Below are positions 50,413 to 58,701 of a DNA stretch of 64,000 nt, piece after piece (within the stretch, counting starts at the first letter, position 1; each line of letters begins with the position of its first letter). Origin of the DNA: GCA-002733465 sp965230525 (GTDB lineage Bacteria; Pseudomonadota; Gammaproteobacteria; Enterobacterales; Kangiellaceae). Position numbers and translations under genes: made by a program. Below the pieces are notes generated by a model that worked only from the letters and a program-made list of their open reading frames with translations, was not told where the DNA came from and searched no databases. Where the stretch lies: positions 2,294,001 to 2,358,000 of the forward strand of contig OZ246008.1 in the NCBI GenBank assembly GCA_965230525.1, read 5' to 3'.

Positions 50413-52427
50413 GCCTTGTTGTTTTTCGCTTTGTTTAGAATGATTTTTCGATCTGCTTTAGGAGAGATTGCCGGTAAGTGTTTTGTTGATAAGCGTTCTA
50501 AATTGCCGTGCTTGAATTGTCGCGTTCGGGTAACGACCACCTGGCTTGCAGGCAACTGTTCTCCTTCAATCAAATGATTCATCATTAAGTCTAATGACTT
50601 TTCAAAATAGTAATGTAAAGGGACAAATTTTGTAGCGTAGTCTGGCAGAGCGGTAAAGGCATCAAAGTGCTGAGCATTAGTGACTTCGTAATATTTTATT
50701 GCGGCATCTTTGTTTTGCAATAAAGCTTCCGCATAGTAAGTACGCGAAGATAAATTGGGATTGATAAGGTTATCATCTTGTCCATGAATAATAATCGTTG
50801 GTATTTGGTTTAGCTTGCCGCTTGCTTTAACCTCGGCAACTCCATTTTTAACACCTTGGCTTTGCGCTGCTTGGTAAAAACATTTCGCTTGTTGATAATG
50901 ATCTAACTGCTGGCTGCTAACTAGTTTGATGCCAGCAGTAGGCGGAATACCATTGCTCATCGCAAATAACGATTGTCTTTGTGGTCGTGTTAATTGAGTC
51001 GGTATGCCTGATGGATCAACCGCAGAGAAATAAACGGAACAAAGATTGTCTTGCAGTTTATATCGACCAAATTGGTTGGTGTAAGTCGTCGCTAAGGCCG
51101 GCCATAGTTCAATCAATTGCATCATTGGGTCGAGTGTAGTTTTTCGAGCACCTGAAACTTGAGTGATTTTTCGCCAAGCGCGCGAAGCAAGTTGTTCTAT
51201 TTTGTGATTTGATTTAAGCGAATTTTTCTGTTCGGTTAACGATAGTAAACCATCTCTTTCTAAGTTAAGACACCAGTCCTCTAATTGCTTCTGATTAATC
51301 GCCGCATGATTGGCGAAGGGGGCATTGATTGCATCTGGTGTGAGAAGAGCGCAAGGGCCATACATGTTTTTAGTAATAAAATAATCAAAACTGTTGGCGT
51401 TACCGGAAATAAATTTTTGTTGTTGATGATGGATGATGATTGGCACATTGTTAGGTGGGTAAATGTTAGGCTCTGCAACGACAATGGCATCAAATAATCC
51501 TTCTTGATCTTGCTCTCCAGCATGTAATGAAGCTGCGCCACCATTTGAAATACTGGCTGCAATCATTGTAGTATTTTTTTGATTCAACGAATGGGTCTTT
51601 AATTGACGCTGTTCGACACCATGTTGATTTAATTGATAAAGAGCAAATTCAGCCGCTTGAATGACAAATAGTCCAGAATTTTTTTCGACATTCTTGCCAG
51701 AATAAGCGTGTTTAGTTGAAATAGCCGTTGGATGCTTGGCAATAAATTTTTTATTTAATGGGTCATTAGTTTCTGTAAAAATTAAATGCTTAGCCGGCGT
51801 TTTCGACTCGCCTGTGTAGAGGCCGTTGACCCTATAGCCCGCTTGCTGATCGAGCAAGTAAAATCCAGTCCCAGTGCCTTTATCGGTATAGGCAACGGCA
51901 CATCCTCGTTCAAGTGCCCATAATCCAACGGTACCAACCGCACCATAAATACCGCGTGACCCGGATGACGCCGCAACGATAATGCATGGCTTTTCCCAGT
52001 TAAAGTGATCGGGTATTTGCAGCATAAGACTCGCTGCTAATTGACCTTCAGAATCTTGGCTATAAGTGAGGTACTCAAATCCTGAAATCGGTTGTTTACT
52101 GGTGGCATACAGTCGCGAATAGCCACCCGCGAGTGTGGTATCCAATAAGGCAATTATATTATTGTAGTAGGCGGCTTTACGAAGCCATGTTGCATCGATC
52201 ACATCGGGCGCGGCTGGAAGCTTACGTTGCGACAATTGTTCGCTACTCCAACCTGCAGTCAGCAAGTCATCAGTTTGACCATCATAATAATTTTTGAGTA
52301 AGGTTTTAGGCAAAAAGTTTGGCGCGGATTTTGTTGGCGATGCCTGCAAATTAGCGGTTACAAATTGATTGGTGAGCAATAATGATGTTGAAACTAATAA
52401 CCCAAGTAAGCGCATCGATGAGAGCAT
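50391..52427 (-). CDS. D-(-)-3-hydroxybutyrate oligomer hydrolase
   Basis: A 678-residue enzyme with signal peptide, matching in length and motifs the 3-hydroxybutyrate-oligomer hydrolases (EC 3.1.1.22): VAASSGSRGIYGA near the N-terminal third, the nucleophile region ASISNGGAAS, and a C-terminal IIHGQDDNLINP with a following AQHFDAF that supply Asp and His. It cuts dimers and trimers left by depolymerases into 3-hydroxybutyrate monomers, here probably in the periplasm. Transcribed toward the depolymerase gene and divergent from the dehydrogenase gene, with an operator-like palindrome between. Confidence 0.9.
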   Translation of the reverse strand: MLSSMRLLGLLVSTSLLLTNQFVTANLQASPTKSAPNFLPKTLLKNYYDGQTDDLLTAGWSSEQLSQRKLPAAPDVIDATWLRKAAYYNNIIALLDTTLAGGYSRLYATSKQPISGFEYLTYSQDSEGQLAASLMLQIPDHFNWEKPCIIVAASSGSRGIYGAVGTVGLWALERGCAVAYTDKGTGTGFYLLDQQAGYRVNGLYTGESKTPAKHLIFTETNDPLNKKFIAKHPTAISTKHAYSGKNVEKNSGLFVIQAAEFALYQLNQHGVEQRQLKTHSLNQKNTTMIAASISNGGAASLHAGEQDQEGLFDAIVVAEPNIYPPNNVPIIIHHQQQKFISGNANSFDYFITKNMYGPCALLTPDAINAPFANHAAINQKQLEDWCLNLERDGLLSLTEQKNSLKSNHKIEQLASRAWRKITQVSGARKTTLDPMMQLIELWPALATTYTNQFGRYKLQDNLCSVYFSAVDPSGIPTQLTRPQRQSLFAMSNGIPPTAGIKLVSSQQLDHYQQAKCFYQAAQSQGVKNGVAEVKASGKLNQIPTIIIHGQDDNLINPNLSSRTYYAEALLQNKDAAIKYYEVTNAQHFDAFTALPDYATKFVPLHYYFEKSLDLMMNHLIEGEQLPASQVVVTRTRQFKHGNLERLSTKHLPAISPKADRKIILNKAKNNKAELIIPD

Positions 52428-52496
52428 ATTTATAGCCTGATTAGAAAAACAAAGTTAATCATAACAGGGCGGTTTTTAAAATTCGAGGATTCGGCT

Positions 52497-52511
52497 TAGT
52501 ACTATAGTAGC
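52497..52511. promoter_or_regulatory. Operator-like site between oligomer hydrolase and dehydrogenase
   Basis: TAGTACTATAGTA with the inner palindrome TACTATAGTA; it matches the site at 46741-46753 in 11 of 13 positions. It lies 70 bases upstream of the hydrolase and 83 bases upstream of the dehydrogenase start codon. Confidence 0.6.
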
Positions 52512-52592
52512 AGATATTTTTTCGCTGGCTTTTGGTACTTTACTCTCTCAATGAGTGGTAGCCAATTTATGAATTTAACCAAGGCTTGAATA

Positions 52593-53357
52593 ATGTCCCC
52601 AAAGCAGATTTTAATCACCGGTGCGGGTAGTGGAATTGGACGCGGTATCGCAAGTTTTCTGTCGGCGAAGGGCCATCATATTCTGGTCTCCGATTTGGAT
52701 CTATCTGCGGCTACCTCAACAGTCGATTTAATAAAACAAAATGGCGGAAGCGCCACAGCTTATAAACTGAATGTCACCAGTCAATCAGATATTGATGATT
52801 TGGTCGCAACATTAGAGCAGCCGGTCGACGTATTAATTAATAATGCAGGAATACAGCATGTTGAGCCGCTAGCATCTTTTCCCATGGAAAAATGGGAGTT
52901 TTTGATTCAAGTGCTATTAACTGGCGTGGCTCGATTAACTCAAGCTGTTTTGCCCGGTATGAAATCAACGGGTTTTGGTCGCGTTATAAACGTCGGTTCA
53001 ATTCATGCCATTGTTGCCTCGCCTTATAAGAGTGCGTATGTGGCTGCCAAGCACGGCCTTCTTGGATTATCAAAAGTACTAGCGCTGGAATTAGCCGATC
53101 AAAATATTACCGTCAACACATTATGTCCCGCTTATGTAAGAACGCCGTTAGTCGAAAAACAAATCGCAGCTCAAGCCAAGGAACATCAATTAACCGAGCA
53201 ACAGGTGATCGAGCAGATTATGTTAGAACCGATGCCCAAAAAAGCCTTTATTGAAATCGAGGAACTGGCGGGATGTTGTGAATTTTTGATTGGACCTTAT
53301 GCCAAAAACATCACGGCACAAACCATGGTGTTAGACGGCGGATGGACTGCCCGCTAA
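52593..53357 (+). CDS. 3-hydroxybutyrate dehydrogenase (SDR family)
   Basis: A 254-residue short-chain dehydrogenase: NAD motif TGAGSGIGRG, NNAG in VLINNAGIQH, catalytic Ser in NVGSIHA and YVAAK. The C-terminal lid TPLVEKQIAAQAKEH and the motif EPMPKKAFIEIEELAG are characteristic of D-3-hydroxybutyrate dehydrogenases, which oxidise 3-hydroxybutyrate to acetoacetate with NAD. It completes the route that begins with the depolymerase and oligomer hydrolase. No acetoacetate-activating gene (scoAB, atoDA) and no phaC synthase occur in the window. Confidence 0.9.
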   Translation: MSPKQILITGAGSGIGRGIASFLSAKGHHILVSDLDLSAATSTVDLIKQNGGSATAYKLNVTSQSDIDDLVATLEQPVDVLINNAGIQHVEPLASFPMEKWEFLIQVLLTGVARLTQAVLPGMKSTGFGRVINVGSIHAIVASPYKSAYVAAKHGLLGLSKVLALELADQNITVNTLCPAYVRTPLVEKQIAAQAKEHQLTEQQVIEQIMLEPMPKKAFIEIEELAGCCEFLIGPYAKNITAQTMVLDGGWTAR

Positions 53358-53521
53358 ATTTCACTTGTTTTCTGCGTGTCGTCGTCTCTAGTGTGACTAG
53401 TGACCAGCAATCAATTTCCGTGATTTCATTGGATAGATTTGTGTTAGTATCGAGCAACTTACTCCGCTAGGCCGTTTGAAGTTAATCGCATTAACTTTTT
53501 CGGCTAACTAAGACGTGACTC

Positions 53522-54055
53522 GTGGCATTAAAACCGACTATCTACAAATTTAATATCGTTTTATCCGATCTCAATCGAAACTATTACCAGGATCATAATC
53601 TCACGGTGGCGTTACACCCGTCTGAAACCCTTGAAAGGATGACTGCTCGTGTGCTGGCATTTTGTATTAATGCCGACGATAGTTTGGTTTTTACCAAAGG
53701 ATTGAGCGAAGTTGAAGAGCCTGACCTTTGGAAAGTTGCGATGGATGGTTTGGTCGATAGTTGGATTGACGTTGGCGAACCTGATTATCTGCGGGTCAAG
53801 AAAGCTTGCCGAAAAGCCAAAGCGGTAAAAATCTATAGTTTTAACAATAAGAGCGATGTGTGGTGGGAGCAGTCTAAACAACAGTTTTTATCTCTGAACG
53901 CCGAGTTTTTTCGTTTCGAATGGCAAGCCATTCAAACCATTGCCGCTCAGTTGACTCGAACAACCGCAATGTCGGTGTTGATCACCGGTGATTCAGCGCT
54001 GGTCACCACAGAAAAAGGTGAAAGCCAAATCGCCTGGCAAGCACTTAGAGCATAG
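53522..54055 (+). CDS. yaeQ: YaeQ family protein
   Basis: A 177-residue protein matching YaeQ: MALKPTIYKFNIVLSDLNRNYY at the start, LAFCINAD, EEPDLW and a GEPD-x-R motif, with the nuclease-like fold of the family. The biological role is poorly known (a suppressor phenotype in rfaH mutants is described). The start is GTG. It stands alone between the 3-hydroxybutyrate locus and the kinase gene. Confidence 0.92.
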   Translation: MALKPTIYKFNIVLSDLNRNYYQDHNLTVALHPSETLERMTARVLAFCINADDSLVFTKGLSEVEEPDLWKVAMDGLVDSWIDVGEPDYLRVKKACRKAKAVKIYSFNNKSDVWWEQSKQQFLSLNAEFFRFEWQAIQTIAAQLTRTTAMSVLITGDSALVTTEKGESQIAWQALRA

Positions 54056-54192
54056 TTAAAACTAAGGGTTGTAAGCGACTACCGGTTGTGAAGTTTACTT
54101 GCAACATACCCGATCGCCCAGAAATAAGGTAAAATTCTCGATCAGATTGAATTGAGGTTCAAATCAGTGGTTGTCACAGCAGACTAGTTACT

Positions 54193-56172
54193 ATGGAAAA
54201 AAATCAAGATAAAGAACAACATAGCAGCAAAACAGTAGTGTCTGAAGTGGGCGCAAACTTGCCAGAAAAGGGCAAAATCATCACCGACAATTCGGTCAAA
54301 CCTTCCAAGCTTTCTACTTCGCAACAAAAAGCCCTCACTGAAATTGATAGTGGGTTTCAAACGAGTGATACCGAGCAAGGGTTTGCTGCTGCAAAACAAG
54401 ATGCCGATAAAGCGCTGGCAGACAACCAAATAATCCTCAACAACCGGTTTGTACTCAAGGAAGCACTGGGCGCAGGCGGGATGGGAACGGTTTACAAGGC
54501 CCAAGATTTACGCAAAGTAGAAGCGCAAGATACTAATCCTTACGTTGCAGCTAAAATATTAAATAGTGATTTCAAGAATCATCCCGATGCATTCATTTCA
54601 TTGCAACGTGAAGCCAGCCGTTCTCATCAATTATCGCACCCTAATATTGTAACGGTGCATGACTTTGATCGCGATGGTAATACCATTTTTATGACGATGG
54701 AGCTTCTCCAGGGCGAAGATCTGGAAAGCTTAATTGAAAAGCACAAAAATAAAGGGCTAGACAAAGAGCGGGCGCTAACTATTTTTAAAGATTACTGCAC
54801 CGCTTTGGACTTTGCCCATCAAAAAGGCATTATTCATTGCGATTTCAAACCGGGTAATATTTTTGTCACTAAAGACGAAGGTACCAAAGTGCTCGATTTT
54901 GGTATCGCACGTTTGGCGCTTGAATCCAAGAACCGTGATCATTTTGATGCGGGTCGAATTGGTGCAATTACACCGGCTTACGCCAGTTTAGAAATGATAG
55001 GTCACAAAACCCCCGATCCACGTGATGACGTATTTGCGGCCGCTTTGATCGCTTATGAAATGCTCACCGGCAAGCATCCCTTTAATAATATTTCTGCAGC
55101 CACGGCATTGGCCAAGGGATTAAAACCCGCGAGAATTGAAAGCCTAACCAAGCGTCAATGGAAAGCGCTGGCGAAAGGATTGGAACTTCGACGAGAGAAT
55201 CGCTCAGCCAATATTCGCGAGCTACTCGATGGCTTAACTTTAAAGCCTCAGTTACCAATCTATCGCAGCCTTAGTCTGGCTCTACTCGGTTTGGTCGGCT
55301 GGTTTTTATACAATCAATTTTATGCCCCCAATGAGTTAAGTCGAGTGATCGATGAAACGCTCGCCAAAGCTACTCAATGTTTTCAAAATGAAGACTTTCA
55401 ATGTACCTTAGAGAGTGTCGCAGCTATTCGAGAAATAAGCCCTGATCATCAACAAGCCATTGAGCTTGGCCAGCAAGCAAAAATTAACCAACTAATTCAA
55501 TCGGTTAAGTTTTGTATAGACGATGCGCAAGCGATTGATTGCGCAAACCAGGAGTTTACCGAGTTAAGCCAACTGATTCCCGATAGCCCTATCCTGAAAA
55601 AGTTGAGTCAAGAAGTTGAGCTTAAAAATCGCCAAATAGCAGTCAATAACACCCTTGCTTTGGCCAGCCAGTGTTTTGAGTCTGGAGATTACCAGTGTGC
55701 TCAGCGCGAAGCTAACAAAGCTGTTACTCTCGATCCTAAATCAGAACCAGCGCAAAAGTTGCTGCTCGATTCGCAGCAAGCATTGCAGCAATATCAACTC
55801 AAACTAGCCAATGAAAATAAGGCTTATCAGCAAGCAATGAACCGCGGACAACAGTGTTTTGAGCGCCAAGACTTCGATTGCACGATAAAACAAGCCAATC
55901 GAGCACTGCAGATAAAGCCTGCCGACAGTAAAGCCGATGAGTTAAGTAAAAACGCCGCTTTTGCCAAAAAGCAATACCAAGAGAATCTCACGAGAGCCAA
56001 CAAGGTATTACAAGACGGTTACGCCTGCCTTAAAAAGCTCGACTTTAGCTGTGCAATTGCTAAATCGGAATCGGCATTGGATTTTGTGCCGGGCCATATT
56101 AAGGCTTTACAGTTGAAGAAAGATGCGACAGAATCACTTAATCAGGTAAAAAAGAACATAGAAATCGAATAG
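54193..56172 (+). CDS. Transmembrane Ser/Thr protein kinase with Cys-paired TPR-like periplasmic domain
   Basis: A 659-residue kinase. Residues 85-350 are a Hanks-type domain: glycine loop GAGGMGTVY, Lys121 in VAAKIL, Glu140, catalytic HCDFKPGN (215-222; HCD replaces HRD, so a non-RD kinase) and DFG at 235-237. A TM segment lies at about 357-375. The C-terminal 280 residues carry five TPR-like units, each with two cysteines seven or eight residues apart (396/404, 441/450, 494/502, 555/563, 612/620), as in QCFESGDYQC. With the kinase in the cytoplasm this part is periplasmic, where the pairs could form disulfides. It may sense redox state or a protein ligand (inference). A lipoprotein gene follows 124 bases downstream. 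Confidence 0.9.
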   Translation: MEKNQDKEQHSSKTVVSEVGANLPEKGKIITDNSVKPSKLSTSQQKALTEIDSGFQTSDTEQGFAAAKQDADKALADNQIILNNRFVLKEALGAGGMGTVYKAQDLRKVEAQDTNPYVAAKILNSDFKNHPDAFISLQREASRSHQLSHPNIVTVHDFDRDGNTIFMTMELLQGEDLESLIEKHKNKGLDKERALTIFKDYCTALDFAHQKGIIHCDFKPGNIFVTKDEGTKVLDFGIARLALESKNRDHFDAGRIGAITPAYASLEMIGHKTPDPRDDVFAAALIAYEMLTGKHPFNNISAATALAKGLKPARIESLTKRQWKALAKGLELRRENRSANIRELLDGLTLKPQLPIYRSLSLALLGLVGWFLYNQFYAPNELSRVIDETLAKATQCFQNEDFQCTLESVAAIREISPDHQQAIELGQQAKINQLIQSVKFCIDDAQAIDCANQEFTELSQLIPDSPILKKLSQEVELKNRQIAVNNTLALASQCFESGDYQCAQREANKAVTLDPKSEPAQKLLLDSQQALQQYQLKLANENKAYQQAMNRGQQCFERQDFDCTIKQANRALQIKPADSKADELSKNAAFAKKQYQENLTRANKVLQDGYACLKKLDFSCAIAKSESALDFVPGHIKALQLKKDATESLNQVKKNIEIE

Positions 56173-56296
56173 CCTGAGGTTCTATGGCTGCGTTGTAGCG
56201 GTTAGTCATACAACGTCGAGTAAACAACTGCTCGTATAACATATTGAAATATAAGGAAGTCGACAAACAAGGGATTGGTTTTAGTGGGGAACCGGT

Positions 56297-56974
56297 ATGC
56301 TGGAAAATTCAATACACTGTCATTCGGCGGCTAGTCAACAATGCGGTCAATCTCGCCATGTTGTATCACCTTTGGTTGCAGCGATTGTTGCCATTTCATT
56401 ATTGGCGACCGCGGGTTGTGGAATAAGCAATAAACGACTCAAGCAGATCGGCGCAGTTGTGGCCGTTGGGGTAGCAGCCAAAATTATTTACGATATGGTT
56501 GTTGAATACCAGTCAAGAAAAGTCAATGATGAAGGCGAAGTGATCGATCGCTACGTTGAGACCCACGGGGCACTGCCTCCCGAGCCTGTCTTAGTGGCTT
56601 ATGAATCAAGTATCAAACCTGGTGAAGTTGTTACCGCGGGTAATGACATTTCCATTCAATCTAAACTAGAAGTTGTTCGAGGCGCGGATACTCGCACCGT
56701 TGATATCCAAGAGAAAATAATCATCTTTGATAACGAAGATCCGACTAAGGAATTGAAAAGCTTAGTCAAACCCGTGAATACCGATTCGAAAACCAGTGGT
56801 GCATTTGAAAATGAATTTACTTTCAAGTTGCCAAAAGGCATGCCGCAAGGCGTTTACCCGGTTAGAACGGCGGTGATTGTCGATGGCAAGGAGCAACCCG
56901 CTCGTAATAGCCAAATGCAACTGGTGTTTAATGGTCGATTTAATGGGGTTTATCAACGAGTAGCGGCCGAGTAG
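56297..56974 (+). CDS. Lipoprotein or membrane-anchored protein next to the kinase
   Basis: A 225-residue protein with a long polar N-terminus and then a signal-like core ending in LLATAGCG (lipobox). The mature part has a short hydrophobic segment (GAVVAVGVAAKIIYDMVV) and a beta-sandwich-like domain (DISIQSKLEVVRGADT ... KGMPQGVYPVRTAVIVDG). Two in-frame ATGs precede the signal core, so the true start may lie further in. Its position suggests a partner of the kinase, but no direct evidence exists. Confidence 0.6.
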   Translation: MLENSIHCHSAASQQCGQSRHVVSPLVAAIVAISLLATAGCGISNKRLKQIGAVVAVGVAAKIIYDMVVEYQSRKVNDEGEVIDRYVETHGALPPEPVLVAYESSIKPGEVVTAGNDISIQSKLEVVRGADTRTVDIQEKIIIFDNEDPTKELKSLVKPVNTDSKTSGAFENEFTFKLPKGMPQGVYPVRTAVIVDGKEQPARNSQMQLVFNGRFNGVYQRVAAE

Positions 56975-57168
56975 CCCGTTTCACATTTTAGATGCGCGCT
57001 AGCGCTAAACCCAAAGTAATCACTTTCACCCAGAACCCACTCGACATAGCGCTCTTTGGTTACTTGACCAAAGTATGCCGCGGTCAAAGCGTCAAGCCCA
57101 AGCTAACTACTTAAAACCGACCAAGTCGAGCTGAATAAAACCCTATCCCTCCCACCCACTAGAATAGA

Positions 57169-57197
57169 TTGCAATCTACCCCTATCCCCCGTATAAT
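57169..57197 (+). promoter_or_regulatory. Promoter of the rpsF operon
   Basis: TTGCAA, 17-base spacer, TATAAT, then a GC-rich discriminator (CCCGCGCTC) typical of growth-rate-controlled ribosomal promoters. The transcript would have a leader of about 150 bases; a CCG near the ribosome site (57339-57341) may be part of the S6:S18 feedback element known from rpsF leaders. 56975-57168 holds nothing else recognisable. Confidence 0.75.
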
Positions 57198-57355
57198 CCC
57201 GCGCTCTTGGATTCAAGCCCTTGTTGCTTTGGTTAACAAAGCGAAGTTTGAACTCGCAAGAAAACCATATTTTATACAATTTGACTTTACTCCTTGTTAC
57301 TTAACTCGCTGATATTAAAGCATTTAAGTGACTGGAAACCGTGAGGAGCTTTTTA

Positions 57356-57796
57356 ATGCGACACTATGAAATCGTATTTCTAGTGCACCCTGATCAAAGC
57401 GATCAGGTACCTGCCATGATAGAAAGATATTCCACTGTTATTACAGAAACAGGCGGAACTATCCACAGAACAGAAGATTGGGGCCGACGTCAACTCGCTT
57501 ACCCAATTAATAACTCTCATAAAGCACATTATGTTCTACTCAATGTAGAATCTGAGTATGCTGCTATTTCTGAGTTAGAAACACTTTTCAAATTTAATGA
57601 TGCAGTGCTACGTAGCCTTGTAATTAAGATGAAAGGTCCTGTTACCGATGCTTCTCCGCTTGCAAAAGCGAAAGAAGAAGCCGCTAAACGTTTTGATTCT
57701 TCGGACAAAAAGCGTGAAGAGCCAGCCAAAGAAGAAGCACCTGCAGCAGCTCCTGCTGAAAGTGAAGCTGACAAAGCTGAATCAGAAACAGAATAA
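57356..57796 (+). CDS. rpsF: 30S ribosomal protein S6
   Basis: S6 binds S18 on the 30S platform. The 146-residue product starts MRHYEIVFLVHPDQSDQV and contains GRRQLAYPI and FNDAVLRSLVIKM, all family hallmarks. After residue 105 follows a charged Glu/Ala/Lys-rich tail, as in other gammaproteobacteria, where RimK adds glutamates at the C-terminus. I chose 57356 because GAGGAG precedes it; a GTG at 57341 overlaps that site. Confidence 0.97.
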   Translation: MRHYEIVFLVHPDQSDQVPAMIERYSTVITETGGTIHRTEDWGRRQLAYPINNSHKAHYVLLNVESEYAAISELETLFKFNDAVLRSLVIKMKGPVTDASPLAKAKEEAAKRFDSSDKKREEPAKEEAPAAAPAESEADKAESETE

Positions 57797-57810
57797 ACGA
57801 GGATTAAATC

Positions 57811-58038
57811 ATGTCTAGATTTTTCAGAAGACGTAAGTATTGCCGTTTCACAGCAGAAGGTGTTTCGGAAATTGATTACAAAGATTTAGCAACATTAAAA
57901 AGCTACATCACTGAAACCGGTAAAATTGTTCCGAGCCGAATCACTGGTACACGAGCAAAATACCAACGCCAGCTGTCTACAGCTGTTAAACGAGCGCGCT
58001 TTTTGGCTTTATTGCCATACTCTGACGCTCATAAATAA
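57811..58038 (+). CDS. rpsR: 30S ribosomal protein S18
   Basis: A 75-residue protein with the S18 pattern FFRRRKYCRFTAEG, IDYKDLATLKSYI and SRITGTRAKYQRQLSTAVKRARFLALLPY. It lies 14 bases behind rpsF with its own GAGG ribosome site and pairs with S6 in the subunit. Confidence 0.98.
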   Translation: MSRFFRRRKYCRFTAEGVSEIDYKDLATLKSYITETGKIVPSRITGTRAKYQRQLSTAVKRARFLALLPYSDAHK

Positions 58039-58068
58039 GCAACGATTAACCAAATTGAGGATAGACTA

Positions 58069-58521
58069 ATGCAAGTCATTCTACTTGAAAATATCCGTAA
58101 TCTGGGCGAGCTGGGCGATAGTGTTTCGGTAGCAAACGGATACGGACGTAATTTCTTGTTGCCTAAAGGTAAAGCTGTACCAGCAACAAAAGAAAACTTA
58201 GAAAAATTTGAAGCTCGTCGAGCTGAATTAGAGAAAAAAGCCGCTGATTTATTAGCTGCTGCGCAGACTCGTGCTGACCAAATTGCTGAACTAAACGTCA
58301 GCATTGGTGCTCACAGTGGAGATGAAGGCAAATTATTTGGTTCTGTTGGAACTAAAGACATTGCTGACGCCATTTCTGCTGCAGGGGTTGCGGTTGAAAA
58401 GCACGAAGTTAGACTTCCTAACGGCGCGCTAAGAAATACTGGTGAGTACGAAATTGACATTCACTTGCACTCTGATGTGAATGCCGTTTTAAAACTAACC
58501 ATTGTTGCTGAAGAAGACTAA
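58069..58521 (+). CDS. rplI: 50S ribosomal protein L9
   Basis: A 150-residue protein with the two-domain L9 layout: N-terminal MQVILLENIRNLGELGD-VSVANGYGRNFLLPKGKA, a long helix (residues 43-75) and a C-terminal domain with GDEGKLFGSVGTKDIADAI. Third gene of the rpsF operon; a terminator follows. Confidence 0.98.
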   Translation: MQVILLENIRNLGELGDSVSVANGYGRNFLLPKGKAVPATKENLEKFEARRAELEKKAADLLAAAQTRADQIAELNVSIGAHSGDEGKLFGSVGTKDIADAISAAGVAVEKHEVRLPNGALRNTGEYEIDIHLHSDVNAVLKLTIVAEED

Positions 58522-58536
58522 TCAATTTTTGATTGG

Positions 58537-58562
58537 TCGCTTGAAAGATTGATTTCAAGCGA
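58537..58562. terminator. 10-bp hairpin after rplI
   Basis: TCGCTTGAAA, loop GATTGA, TTTCAAGCGA; no T tract, 15 bases after the stop. Possibly an RNA-stability element upstream of the true terminator. Confidence 0.5.
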
Positions 58563-58578
58563 TGCAAGTGACAAAATG

Positions 58579-58616
58579 AAACACCCGCGACTGAGAAGTT
58601 TCGGGTGTTTTTTTTT
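58579..58616 (+). terminator. Intrinsic terminator of the rpsF operon
   Basis: AAACACCCG, loop of 14 bases, CGGGTGTTT followed by a run of T. It separates the ribosomal genes from dnaB. Confidence 0.9.
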
Positions 58617-58701
58617 AGGTTCACGCGAATCTCTGAAAGCCTTTCAACTCTGAATAATAAAAGCATTTAACAGCCAGCGCTGTTTAAAGAGAACCATTCT
58701 T

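Noticed and set aside
49318..53357. Intracellular PHB storage cycle
   Set aside because: The depolymerase and oligomer hydrolase both have export signals, and no phaC, phaP or phaR gene occurs in the window, so use of external polymer is more likely.
54193..56974. Kinase as part of a type VI secretion control module (PpkA)
   Set aside because: No tss genes, phosphatase or FHA protein nearby; the C-terminal repeats also differ from PpkA.
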